From: Chitinophagales bacterium
GTDB lineage: Bacteria > Bacteroidota > Bacteroidia > Chitinophagales > JADIYW01
Length of the DNA stretch: 64,000 nucleotides
Direction: 5' to 3'
NCBI GenBank assembly: GCA_023957245.1
Contig: JAMLHJ010000013.1
Location: forward strand, 35,663-99,662
How positions within the stretch are numbered: position 1 is the first letter of the stretch; every line of letters starts with the position of its first letter. Of the stretch, positions 44,610 through 53,621 are shown piece after piece. The notes under the pieces were generated by a model that saw only the letters and a list, made by a program, of their open reading frames with translations, did not search any database and was not told the DNA's origin. Made by a program: the position numbers and the translations under genes.

Positions 44610-45956
44610 TTAGTCTATTCCGTACTCATTCAGTTTTCGATATAAAGTTGTTAAAGCAATATTGAGTAATTCCGCCGTTCTGGTTTTGTTCCCATTTGTA
44701 TAATTGAGAACTTTTTGGATATGGAGCTTTTCGGCGCTTGCTAAATCAAAGGCTGAGAGTTGTTTGCCATTTTTGGGAAGAGTTGAATAATTTTGTAACT
44801 CAATAGGCAAATCTTCTATAGAAAGTACGTCAGAAGAAGAAAGAATAATACTTCTTTCTATTATATTTTTTAGCTCTCGAATATTTCCTTTCCACTCATG
44901 GTTTATTAAGGCATCTATAAATTCGGGAGATAGCTTCTTAGATTGATTATTTGATTTAGAAGAAAATAGATTCACAAAATAATTAGCTAAAATTTCAATA
45001 TCAGAAAGTCTTTCTCTTAAAGAAGGAAGGTTAATTTGAAATACAGAAAGGCGATAAAATAAATCTTCTCTAAAATTCCCCACTTCAATTTCTTTTTTCA
45101 AATCCCGATGAGTTGCGGCAATGATGCGTACATTTGTCTTACTGACTTTGCTTTCTCCAACTTTAAGGAACTCACCAGTTTCTAATACTCGCAGAAGTTT
45201 TGCTTGTAGCTCTATGTTCATCTCTCCGATTTCGTCTAAAAAAAGAGTTCCTGTATTCGCTTCTTCGAACAAGCCTTTTTTGTCCTTAGTAGCTCCTGTA
45301 AATGCTCCTGCTTTGTGTCCGAACATTTCACTCTCTAATAGATCTTTACTAAATGCAGAGCAGTTGATAGCAACGAATGGCTTATTGCTTCTGTTACTAG
45401 AAGAATGAATGGCTTGAGCGAAGACTTCTTTACCCGTTCCTGTTTCACCTAATAATAAGACAGTTGCATCTGTTTTGGCTACTTTTTGAGCTAATTCAAG
45501 TGCTGAAATAATAGTTTTTGACTTTCCAATTACATTATCAAAAGAATACTTATCGTCTATACGTTTTTGTAACTGTTGAACTTTTTTAGAGAGATTTACT
45601 TTTTCCAAAGCTCTATATAAAAGAGGAACGATTTTATTGTTGTCATCTCCTTTAGTGATATAGTCAAAAGCACCATTCTTAATAGCTTGTACACTATCAG
45701 GAATATTGCCATAAGCAGTCAATAAAATCACTTCTATGTTAGGATATTTTTCTTTAATTTTTTGGGAAAAATCTACACCATTACCATCTGGCAGTTTTAC
45801 ATCACAAAGTGCAATATCAATATCGAATTGTTCCAGTTTTTTAAGTGCAGTTTTACAATCTCCAGCCTGAATTACTTCAAATCCTTCCAAGCTGATAATG
45901 CGAGAAAGTAGCGTTCGAAGTTTTTCTTCATCATCTATCAACAATATATTTCTCAA
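44610..45956 (-). CDS. Sigma54-dependent response regulator (NtrC family), probable Kdp regulator
   Basis: A 448-residue regulator: receiver domain (LIDDEEKL, phospho-acceptor Asp in ALCDVKLPDG, LLTAYG), AAA+ domain with Walker A GETGTGKE, the sigma54-contact loop GAFTGA and Walker B FLDEIGEMN, then a Fis-type helix-turn-helix at the C-terminus (NGNKTRTAELLNIALTTLYRKL). The only workable start is a TTG at 45956 (then AGAAATATATTG); no in-frame ATG or GTG lies upstream near it. Classical KdpE is an OmpR-type regulator, so control of this operon would differ in kind. It probably pairs with the kinase at 33171-34895. Confidence 0.92.
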   Translation of the reverse strand: MRNILLIDDEEKLRTLLSRIISLEGFEVIQAGDCKTALKKLEQFDIDIALCDVKLPDGNGVDFSQKIKEKYPNIEVILLTAYGNIPDSVQAIKNGAFDYITKGDDNNKIVPLLYRALEKVNLSKKVQQLQKRIDDKYSFDNVIGKSKTIISALELAQKVAKTDATVLLLGETGTGKEVFAQAIHSSSNRSNKPFVAINCSAFSKDLLESEMFGHKAGAFTGATKDKKGLFEEANTGTLFLDEIGEMNIELQAKLLRVLETGEFLKVGESKVSKTNVRIIAATHRDLKKEIEVGNFREDLFYRLSVFQINLPSLRERLSDIEILANYFVNLFSSKSNNQSKKLSPEFIDALINHEWKGNIRELKNIIERSIILSSSDVLSIEDLPIELQNYSTLPKNGKQLSAFDLASAEKLHIQKVLNYTNGNKTRTAELLNIALTTLYRKLNEYGID

Positions 45957-46067
45957 AACATCTAATTTTATTCAATATTATAAAAAAATATAGTTTTTTG
46001 TTTACAGAATCTTTCTGAATTGATTTTTCTCCTTGTTAAGTTGCTTTATAGAATTACTTATGCTCAA

Positions 46068-46946
46068 CTAATTTTTCTTTTGTAAAACTTTCTTAAGCTT
46101 AATATTCACTAATATTCCAAAAAGAGTTGCAGTAATAAATTCTATCAAGCTATAGATAGCTGCAGGTACAGCCATGGTTTCACTTTTGAAAATATTTAAA
46201 GCAATAAATATTGCTAAAGCACCATTGTGTATTCCTATTTCCATACCGATAGAAATAGCTTGTCTGGCAGAAACCTTAAAAATACGAGGGACAAAATATC
46301 CCAATGCCATACTGACGACATTGAATGTTAATGCAGCTATTCCAATCTGTTCAAAATAGGATTTCATATTCTGTTTTTCTTCAACTACCAATGCAATAAT
46401 TACAGCTATTAAGAAAAGTGCTGAAAGCAATTTTACATACTTTTCTAACTTTACAGTGACAGCTGGTAACCAATAATGAATAGCCATTCCTATTGCTACT
46501 GGAATTAATACCACCGCAAAAACTTCCAATGCTTTATGAAATTGAATAGGGATAAACACACTATCATTCATAAAATATTCCAATGAAAAATTGACAATCA
46601 GAGGAAGCGTAAATAATGTGAGCACAGAATTTATGGCAGTAAGTGTTACATTCAGTGCAACATCTCCATTAGAAATATGACTGTAAAGATTTGCCATTGG
46701 CCCGCCAGGAGTTGCAGATAGCAGCATCATGCCCACTGCAAGGATAGGTGGGAGTTCAAAAAATAGTACCAGAAAAAAGCAAAGAATAGGAATCAGTACT
46801 AGTTGAAAGAGGAAGCCTATCAATGCGGCACGGGGATATTGTACAACTCTTACAAAATCTTTGATAGTCAAGGATAAACCCAAGCCGAGCATGATAATGC
46901 CAATAGCCATAGGCATAGCGAAGTCTAGTAAAAAATCTCTATCCAT
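46068..46946 (-). CDS. Bile acid:sodium symporter (SBF/BASS) family transporter
   Basis: A 292-residue inner-membrane protein with about nine to ten helices. The family motif region MMLLSATPGGPMANLYSH and the later EIGIHNGALAIFIALNIF match SBF/BASS transporters, in which paired motifs bind Na+ and an organic anion. Known bacterial members take up bile acids, pantoate or keto acids; the substrate here is unknown. It is transcribed in the direction of the regulator gene but separated by 111 bases. Confidence 0.87.
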   Translation of the reverse strand: MDRDFLLDFAMPMAIGIIMLGLGLSLTIKDFVRVVQYPRAALIGFLFQLVLIPILCFFLVLFFELPPILAVGMMLLSATPGGPMANLYSHISNGDVALNVTLTAINSVLTLFTLPLIVNFSLEYFMNDSVFIPIQFHKALEVFAVVLIPVAIGMAIHYWLPAVTVKLEKYVKLLSALFLIAVIIALVVEEKQNMKSYFEQIGIAALTFNVVSMALGYFVPRIFKVSARQAISIGMEIGIHNGALAIFIALNIFKSETMAVPAAIYSLIEFITATLFGILVNIKLKKVLQKKN

Positions 46947-47088
46947 TTACTTGCTTTTTATTTTTAAGATAATAGTATTCTTTTGCTTTTTTACTCTTTG
47001 GTGATAGGTTTTAGAAATTCTACATCTATTCAAGGTTGATTTTAGGAAAATTAACCCATTTTATTCGTGTTTAAGTAGAGTTTGTTCG

Positions 47089-47096
47089 TATTTTTG
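47089..47096 (+). promoter_or_regulatory. -7 promoter element 5 bases before a GTG start
   Basis: TATTTTTG fits TAnnTTTG and is separated by TGATT from the GTG at 47102, the same 5-base spacing as at pheS, atpZ and porZ. It helps to choose 47102 over the in-frame GTG at 47096, which overlaps the element. Confidence 0.5.
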
Positions 47097-47101
47097 TGAT
47101 T

Positions 47102-47536
47102 GTGAATATTAGAAGGCAAATATTTTCATGGATTTCAATCCTTGTGTTTTTGACAAGCACAACAGGAATAGCTGTGTATGAACATATATGCCATTCTACC
47201 TCTCAAAAAAAGATAGCATTAAACCAATCTTCTTGTGAGCAAGATACTAAAGAAGTAAAAGATTGTTGTTCCAAGCCCAAATCTCATTCAGATTGTTGTG
47301 AAGAGGAGTCTTCTTTTCAGAAGTATTACCCCAATGGAAGCATAGAGTCAGTGTTATATGTGAGTCTTATTCACTTTGAACCACTTGCTATTATTCCCGT
47401 TGCCGTTCCGTTTTCATGGAATATAAATTGTTTTTTTGAAGAAGATATCCCTGTGGCTAATGCGCCACCTAGTGATATTATCGCTCCCAAACCTCTTCTT
47501 GAAAGGCTTGCTTTGAACCAAGCCTATTTGTGTTAG
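47102..47536 (+). CDS. HYC_CC_PP family protein (metal-handling context)
   Basis: From the GTG at 47102 the product is 144 residues: a signal/anchor helix (residues ~6-26), then YEHICHS, two Cys-Cys pairs (DCCSK, DCCEE) and a late APPSDI segment. This matches the layout of the HYC_CC_PP proteins of Bacteroidota, named for H-C, CC and PP motifs. It is the first gene before a TonB-dependent receptor and an HMA-domain protein, so a role in copper or other soft-metal capture at the envelope is likely. That role is inferred from context and cysteines. Confidence 0.72.
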   Translation: MNIRRQIFSWISILVFLTSTTGIAVYEHICHSTSQKKIALNQSSCEQDTKEVKDCCSKPKSHSDCCEEESSFQKYYPNGSIESVLYVSLIHFEPLAIIPVAVPFSWNINCFFEEDIPVANAPPSDIIAPKPLLERLALNQAYLC

Positions 47537-47588
47537 TAGATATTGATGAATACCATTAAACATCAATTATTTATTAATACAAATTCTT

Positions 47589-49799
47589 ATGAAAAAAATC
47601 ATTTTATTATTTTCTATAATGAGCATTTTCTATCAATTGAATGCTCAAACTCAAATCATGGTTCATGTTGAAGATGCTACTTCTAAAGAACCACTTATCG
47701 GTGCAGGTGTAGTATGGCTGGAAACTCAGAAAGGAGCAGCTACAGATGCAAGCGGAATGACGTTTATCCCTTCTGCTGATAAATATCCTGCATATTTAGT
47801 TGTTTCCTATGTCGGATATCATACAGATACGATTAAATTGTCTTCTTTTCAGGCACATCTTCATATTGGACTTAGAGAATCTATGACATTAGATGCTGTT
47901 GAAGTCAGAGCAATGCAAAAGGACAACTTTTTTAAATCCTTAGACCCTTTGAAGACAGAAGTTATTTCTCAGAATGAATTGCGAAAAGCGGCTTGTTGTA
48001 ATCTCTCTGAAAGTTTTCAGACCAATGCTTCTGCTCAAGTCAATTTTGAAGATGCAGTTACAGGTGCTAAACAAATACAATTACTCGGCCTGAAAGGTAT
48101 TTATGTTCAGAATACAATTGAAAACACTCCTTCCCTTAGAGGGTTGTCCTCGTCTTTTGCTTTGGATAACATACCGGCCCCTTGGATTAAAGGAATTGAA
48201 GTTTCTAAGGGAACGCCATCTGTTCGTTCGGGTTTTGAAGGAATAACAGGTTCTATCAATATTAATTATAAAGAGCCAAAAGATTTAACTCCATTATATG
48301 TTGATGTTTTTGCCAATCATACAGGAAGAGTTGAGGGAAATATAATGTCAAGCGTAGATAAAGGGAAATGGGGAACAGCATTTTTTGCCAATGGTGCCAT
48401 GACTAAAGATAAAAAAGATAGGAATGGAGATACATTCTATGACCAGCCTCAAGTCGGTCAAGTGAATCTGATGAACAGATGGGTATTTGATGGAGAGAAA
48501 ATGGAGTCTCGATTTATGATAAAAGGCTTACATGAGGATAGAACTTCTGGTCAATTGAGCCTCAATGAAGGACAGATCAATCCATATAAAATCAATATTA
48601 AAACCAATAGAATAGAAGGCTTTGGTAAAATGGGATTTTTCTTGCCTGGTTTGGCGGAAAGAAGTATTGGTGTGACAGCATCTGGATTTTGGCATGACCA
48701 AAAAGGGAAATATGGCCTGAATAATTATGATGGAACTCAAGGAAGCTTTTTTGGAAATGTTCAATACCAAGGAATAATCAAAAACACCAATCATTCCTTG
48801 TTTGTTGGGGCATCTATTATGTATGACAATTATAATGAAAAAATCAATTCAACAAAGCTGGAGCGAGTAGATATTGTTCCAGGACTTTCTGCTGAATATA
48901 CCTACAAGTATTTGGAAAAGATTACATTAGTAGCTGGGCTTAGAACAGATTTCCCTAATCATTTCAAAGCACAAATCAACCCTAGATTACATTTCAGATA
49001 TGAACCTGTCACTGGAACTCAATTGAGAATAGCAGGAGGCAGAGGATTCAGAATTCCAAATGTGTATGCAGAAAATATTTATATGTTTGCCAGCTCAAGA
49101 AAAATAAATGTGATAGAGCAACCAGAATATGAAGCAGCATGGAATACTGGCCTGAGTGTGATGCAAGATATTCCTTTGGGCGAAGTCAAAACTAAGCTTT
49201 CATTAGATTTTTTCCATACAAGATTTACTCATCAGGCAATAGTGGATATTGAAAATGGGCATAATGAAGTGCAAATTTATAATCTCAATGGGAAATCATA
49301 TTCTAATAGCTTTATGGCAGAATGGACATTAACTCCTGTCGAAGGTTTAGATGTTAAAGCTGCATATCGATTGGAAGATGTGCATCAGGCAATGCATGGT
49401 GAATTATTAAGAAAAAATATGCTACCACTTCATAGAGGTTTGTTTGCACTGACATATAAGACCAAAGACGAACATTGGATGTTGAGTGGGAATGTCAATA
49501 TTAATGGTAAAGCAAGATTCCCATTGAGTTTCGAAAATTCAGAAAACAACTTTTCACCAATCAATACGATGTTAAATCTCCAAGTAACTAGATATCAAGG
49601 AGCTTTTGAGTTTTTTGTAGGAGGAGAAAATCTATTAAATGTCAGACAAAATAATCCTATCTTAGGGGCAAGCGATCCTTTTGGCAGCAACTTTGATACA
49701 TATCAAGTATGGGGTTCTACAATAGGGCCTGTCGCTTATGGAGGAGTGAGATATAATTTTAAAAACAAAAAATCAAATCAACATGAAAACCACAATTAA
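47589..49799 (+). CDS. TonB-dependent receptor, probably for a metal
   Basis: A 736-residue outer-membrane receptor. The signal peptide ends LNAQ, then a carboxypeptidase-regulatory-like domain (SKEPLIGAGVVWLETQKGAATDASG), a plug domain (ELRKAACCNLSESFQTNASAQVNFEDAVTGAKQIQ read in parts, with ENTPSLRG) and a 22-strand-type barrel ending YGGVRYNF. The AACCNLSESF segment is shared by a group of receptors that sit next to HMA proteins. It uses TonB energy to import its ligand. The last residues overlap the HMA gene by 17 bases, so they are cotranslated. Confidence 0.9.
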   Translation: MKKIILLFSIMSIFYQLNAQTQIMVHVEDATSKEPLIGAGVVWLETQKGAATDASGMTFIPSADKYPAYLVVSYVGYHTDTIKLSSFQAHLHIGLRESMTLDAVEVRAMQKDNFFKSLDPLKTEVISQNELRKAACCNLSESFQTNASAQVNFEDAVTGAKQIQLLGLKGIYVQNTIENTPSLRGLSSSFALDNIPAPWIKGIEVSKGTPSVRSGFEGITGSININYKEPKDLTPLYVDVFANHTGRVEGNIMSSVDKGKWGTAFFANGAMTKDKKDRNGDTFYDQPQVGQVNLMNRWVFDGEKMESRFMIKGLHEDRTSGQLSLNEGQINPYKINIKTNRIEGFGKMGFFLPGLAERSIGVTASGFWHDQKGKYGLNNYDGTQGSFFGNVQYQGIIKNTNHSLFVGASIMYDNYNEKINSTKLERVDIVPGLSAEYTYKYLEKITLVAGLRTDFPNHFKAQINPRLHFRYEPVTGTQLRIAGGRGFRIPNVYAENIYMFASSRKINVIEQPEYEAAWNTGLSVMQDIPLGEVKTKLSLDFFHTRFTHQAIVDIENGHNEVQIYNLNGKSYSNSFMAEWTLTPVEGLDVKAAYRLEDVHQAMHGELLRKNMLPLHRGLFALTYKTKDEHWMLSGNVNINGKARFPLSFENSENNFSPINTMLNLQVTRYQGAFEFFVGGENLLNVRQNNPILGASDPFGSNFDTYQVWGSTIGPVAYGGVRYNFKNKKSNQHENHN

Positions 49800-50139
49800 G
49801 AAATTTTTTATCCTGCCGATTATGGCAAGCCTTTTTGTATTCATTGCTAATCTTTCAAATGCTAATGCTGCCGATTACAAAACAGATACTATTGAAGTGA
49901 AAGGAAATTGCGGAATGTGCGAAAAGAGAATAATCTCTGCTGTATCTGTCAAAGGAGTTAAGTCAGCTCAATGGAATGCAGAGACTCAGCAATTAGTCAT
50001 TCAATACAATGCTGAAAAGGTATCTTTAGATGAATTGGAGCAAAAAATTGCAAAAGTTGGGCACGACACTCCCAATCATAAAGCACCAGATGAAGTATAT
50101 AATGCTCTTCATGGTTGTTGCCAGTATTCTAGAGATTAG
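49783..50139 (+). CDS. Secreted heavy-metal-associated (HMA) domain protein
   Basis: A 118-residue exported protein with a signal peptide ending SNANAA. The HMA fold carries the metal-binding loop GNCGMCEKRI (CxxC) and later LEQKIAKVGHDT. A C-terminal HGCCQY motif gives two more cysteines. It probably binds Cu(I) or a similar ion in the periplasm and hands it to or from the TonB receptor whose gene it overlaps. The terminator at 50163 ends the unit. Confidence 0.85.
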   Translation: MKTTIKKFFILPIMASLFVFIANLSNANAADYKTDTIEVKGNCGMCEKRIISAVSVKGVKSAQWNAETQQLVIQYNAEKVSLDELEQKIAKVGHDTPNHKAPDEVYNALHGCCQYSRD

Positions 50140-50162
50140 ACAATTGTATAATCAAGTAAATG

Positions 50163-50195
50163 AAAGTGCTTGGAGAGTATATCTTCAAGCACTTT
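50163..50195 (+). terminator. Hairpin terminator after the metal-handling operon
   Basis: AAAGTGCTTG (50163-50172) pairs with CAAGCACTTT (50186-50195) across 13 bases and is followed by TCTTTTT. It lies 24 bases after the HMA stop. Confidence 0.85.
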
Positions 50196-50369
50196 TCTTT
50201 TTGGGTTAAGGTATAAGCAAATTGCAATTTACCCTTCTGATCGTCCATTCATTTGTTATTGATTTTAAAAAGAAATTCATAAAAGTCGATGACTATTCTC
50301 TCTTATAATATCCATGCTATTCTCTGCAACTTGTGTCTAAATATTTTTTTATGATTGGAGTAGTTTATT

Positions 50370-50377
50370 TATCTTTA
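50370..50377 (+). promoter_or_regulatory. -7-like element 5 bases before the helicase start
   Basis: TATCTTTA is a one-base variant of TAnnTTTG and is separated by GAACT from the ATG at 50383. Confidence 0.35.
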
Positions 50378-50382
50378 GAACT

Positions 50383-53300
50383 ATGACACAACCCAATTTG
50401 GTCTTATGTAAAGCATCTGCAGGTTCAGGTAAGACATATACTCTGGCAAAGATGTATTTGCAAATTGTCTTAGATTTTGAGAAAGCCGAGTCTTGTAATT
50501 ATGACAGAATTCTTGCTGTTACATTTACCAATAAGGCAACAGAAGAGATGAAGACGAGAATCTTGGATTATTTGACTGAAATAAGCCAATTGTCCAATGA
50601 AGAAGAAACACAAAATAGCTCAATTGCTCAATCGCTTTTATTAGACAACCCCAATTGGGATTTTCAGACGCTAGTATGGAAAGCTAAAATAGCATTGGGA
50701 AAAATATTGCATGACTATTCTCAATTTTCAATCATGACGATTGATAAGTTTTTTACTAGAATCGTTAGGGCATTTCTTTTTGAACTAAAATTGCAGAATA
50801 GATCTACAGTCAGTATGGATACAGAAACTGCCCTCAATGAGGCACTTGTAGGTCTATTAGATGATTATTCTCATGATAAAGATAATTTATTGAGCAAATG
50901 GCTGAAAGATTTCGCAACAGATAATCTGGAAGAAGGCAAATCGTGGCACCCTGAAAAGATTATCCAAAACCTGTCTAAAGAATTGTTTAAAGAGGACATA
51001 GGGAAATTAGACTTAAATTTTCCATTGGAACTTTTAGATCAGTTACATGAAAAGCTGAAAAAAGAGGAAAGAGATTTTACCAATCAAATAAAAGATTACG
51101 CCAATCAAATTTTAGAAATTATCAAAGTCAATCAAATAGAATCAGGATATTTCTCTAGTAATTATTTTCCTAAGCAGACTAAAAGATTTCTGACGATTGC
51201 GACAATAATGCATTATTCTGAAACTATCTTGAAGAATATAGAATACGCTGCGAATCCTTTTAATAAAACAGCTGAAAAACAAAAAGATTATTCTTCTAAA
51301 CTATTAATATGGGAGAATGAAATAGTGCCTTTAGCTCAAGATTTACTTCAATTTTTTAGAGAAAATATTATCTTATACAATACAGCAGTAGGATTTAGGA
51401 AATATATAAAGGCATTGGGCTTGCTAAGTAATATCTCCGAAAAGATGAAAGATTATCGAGAGAAGAATAGTCTGATGTTTCTCTCTGATAATAATCAGTT
51501 GATTCAAAAAATTGTTGGAAATACGACAGCACCATTTCTTTATGAGCGTATTGGAAATAAATTTCGCTATATCTTATTAGATGAGTTTCAAGATACGAGC
51601 AACATGCAATGGGAAAACCTTCTTCCTTTAATTATAGAAGTACTATCACATAGCGAAAGTTGTAAAGTACTGATAGTAGGAGATGCTAAACAAGCAATTT
51701 ATAGATGGAGAGGAGGAAATCTTCAGTTGATTCAAAATAAAGTTCAAGATGATTTAAAGACATTTTGGGATGAGGATGCAAGTGAATTGATATTGAATAA
51801 AAACTTTAGAAGCCTTTCTAATATCATTACTTTTAACAATCAATGGATCACTCATTTTCCTATAGAGGTACAAGAATTTATCGAAGCTAAATATTTGATT
51901 GCGAAAGAAATTGCACCAATAGATTCCCTTCTTGTAAAAAAATTGTACACACCCACTTCTTCTATTCAAGAGTTAAACTCAAAAGAGGGAGGATTTGTTG
52001 AATGGAAATTTATCAATAAGAAATACTTGGGAGAGAAGGGAGAAGAAGGAGATGAAGATTTTAAATACGATAATTTTGTTGCAGGATACTTAAATGATAC
52101 CATTTCCAAATTAATAGGAGAATTAGGTTATGCATATAAGGATATTGCTATTTTGGTAAAAACCAATAAAGAGGCAGTCAAAACCTCAGATTTTTTAAAG
52201 CTATTTGAGATTCCAGTGATGACATCAGAAGCTTTACTTTTTAGCTCACAAGAAGTCATCAAATTGATTATTGGGTCTTTAAAATTATTGCTTCAACCTG
52301 AAGAGGGAACAAATATTGCTTCTGTTCTCTATAGTTATAAAATTGTTCATCAAAATCAAGTTGAGTTTTCAGATATCTTTGAGAAGCGTGAAGAATATCT
52401 TCTAAGATGGATACCTCAACTAGCCTCTGATGAGAGCATACAGATGATGGGAGCATTATCTATTTATGATATTGTAAGACAACTTATCTCTATTTTAAAC
52501 CTTGAAGAATACCGAGATATTTATGTTGAACAGTTTTTGGATATGGTATTTATTTATCAATCAGATAACTACCAAGTTTCTATCTCCTCATTTTTGGAAT
52601 GGTGGGAGAAGAAAGAGAAATCTATCTCTATCTCTGGGGAAACTGATGCTGTACAAATAGCCACTATTCATAAATCAAAAGGATTGGAGTTTAATGTTGT
52701 TATTCTTCCTTATTTTATGTGGAATATTGTAGATAAATCACCTACAAAACAACAGATTTTGTGGCCAGAAATATTGAATCCTGAAGAAATGTATGGGTTT
52801 CATTCTTTGCCCATAGATTTTTATAAAACTAAGGATACACTTTATGTGAGAGATTTCCAGAAAGAAGTGATTTTGCAAGCAAGTGACAATCTAAATGTAG
52901 CCTATGTAGCATTAACACGAGCTAAGGAAAAGCTGTATGTCGCTTCTAATGTATCAGCAAATATAACAGAGACGACCCACATTGGCACATTGATGTACAA
53001 TTCTTTATTAGCCAATCAAGCAGGTAATTTTGTTGATGAATATACTTATCAGTTTGGTGTAGAAGAGATGAAATATATTGAAGATAAAAAGAACAATAGG
53101 CTGATTGAGAAGGAAATTCACCTTAAGACTACTCAACAAGAAGAATATATGCCTCTAGCACAAATTTCTTATCAGAATGAAGAAGCTATTGTAGGAGAAA
53201 TGATACATGAAGTTCTTTCTTTATACAGACCAGGAGGAGACTTAGAAAAAATTTTTACAAATATTTCTTATCGTTATCCTCTGGACAAAGAGATAGAAGA

Positions 53301-53619
53301 TAATATTCACAATAGAATCCGCTCTTTTTTCGCAGCAGAAGAGATTCAAAATTTGTATAAGAATGAAGGAGAGTTTTATTCTGAAAGAGAATTTGTGTTT
53401 GAAGATAATCTATATAGATTCGATTTGCTGATATTGAACAACGGAATAGGAAAATTGTATGATTTTAAAACAGGTCAGGAATCCACTAATAAGAAAAGAT
53501 ATATTGAGAATATCAAACGTTACCGTCAGGCTCTTCAAGATATGAAATATAATATAATAGAAACAGCCCTGATTTATATCAATCAAGATGGATTGCCTAC
53601 CTTTGAATATATTGATTAG
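50383..53619 (+). CDS. UvrD/RecB-like helicase-nuclease (AddA-like)
   Basis: A 1078-residue SF1 helicase. Walker A is CKASAGSGKTYTLA (~residues 9-22), followed by TFTNKATEEMKTRI (motif Ia), ILLDEFQDTSNMQW (motif II), VGDAKQAIYRWRGG (motif III), IATIHKSKGLEFNVV (motif V) and VAYVALTRAKEKLYVAS (motif VI). The end contains a PD-(D/E)XK nuclease-like segment (YRFDLLIL, then LYDFKTGQ). The layout fits AddA/RecB-type double-strand break processing. An AddB/RecC-type partner is not in the window, and the downstream gene is an epimerase. It probably acts in recombination repair. Confidence 0.88.
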   Translation: MTQPNLVLCKASAGSGKTYTLAKMYLQIVLDFEKAESCNYDRILAVTFTNKATEEMKTRILDYLTEISQLSNEEETQNSSIAQSLLLDNPNWDFQTLVWKAKIALGKILHDYSQFSIMTIDKFFTRIVRAFLFELKLQNRSTVSMDTETALNEALVGLLDDYSHDKDNLLSKWLKDFATDNLEEGKSWHPEKIIQNLSKELFKEDIGKLDLNFPLELLDQLHEKLKKEERDFTNQIKDYANQILEIIKVNQIESGYFSSNYFPKQTKRFLTIATIMHYSETILKNIEYAANPFNKTAEKQKDYSSKLLIWENEIVPLAQDLLQFFRENIILYNTAVGFRKYIKALGLLSNISEKMKDYREKNSLMFLSDNNQLIQKIVGNTTAPFLYERIGNKFRYILLDEFQDTSNMQWENLLPLIIEVLSHSESCKVLIVGDAKQAIYRWRGGNLQLIQNKVQDDLKTFWDEDASELILNKNFRSLSNIITFNNQWITHFPIEVQEFIEAKYLIAKEIAPIDSLLVKKLYTPTSSIQELNSKEGGFVEWKFINKKYLGEKGEEGDEDFKYDNFVAGYLNDTISKLIGELGYAYKDIAILVKTNKEAVKTSDFLKLFEIPVMTSEALLFSSQEVIKLIIGSLKLLLQPEEGTNIASVLYSYKIVHQNQVEFSDIFEKREEYLLRWIPQLASDESIQMMGALSIYDIVRQLISILNLEEYRDIYVEQFLDMVFIYQSDNYQVSISSFLEWWEKKEKSISISGETDAVQIATIHKSKGLEFNVVILPYFMWNIVDKSPTKQQILWPEILNPEEMYGFHSLPIDFYKTKDTLYVRDFQKEVILQASDNLNVAYVALTRAKEKLYVASNVSANITETTHIGTLMYNSLLANQAGNFVDEYTYQFGVEEMKYIEDKKNNRLIEKEIHLKTTQQEEYMPLAQISYQNEEAIVGEMIHEVLSLYRPGGDLEKIFTNISYRYPLDKEIEDNIHNRIRSFFAAEEIQNLYKNEGEFYSEREFVFEDNLYRFDLLILNNGIGKLYDFKTGQESTNKKRYIENIKRYRQALQDMKYNIIETALIYINQDGLPTFEYID

Positions 53620-53621
53620 CT

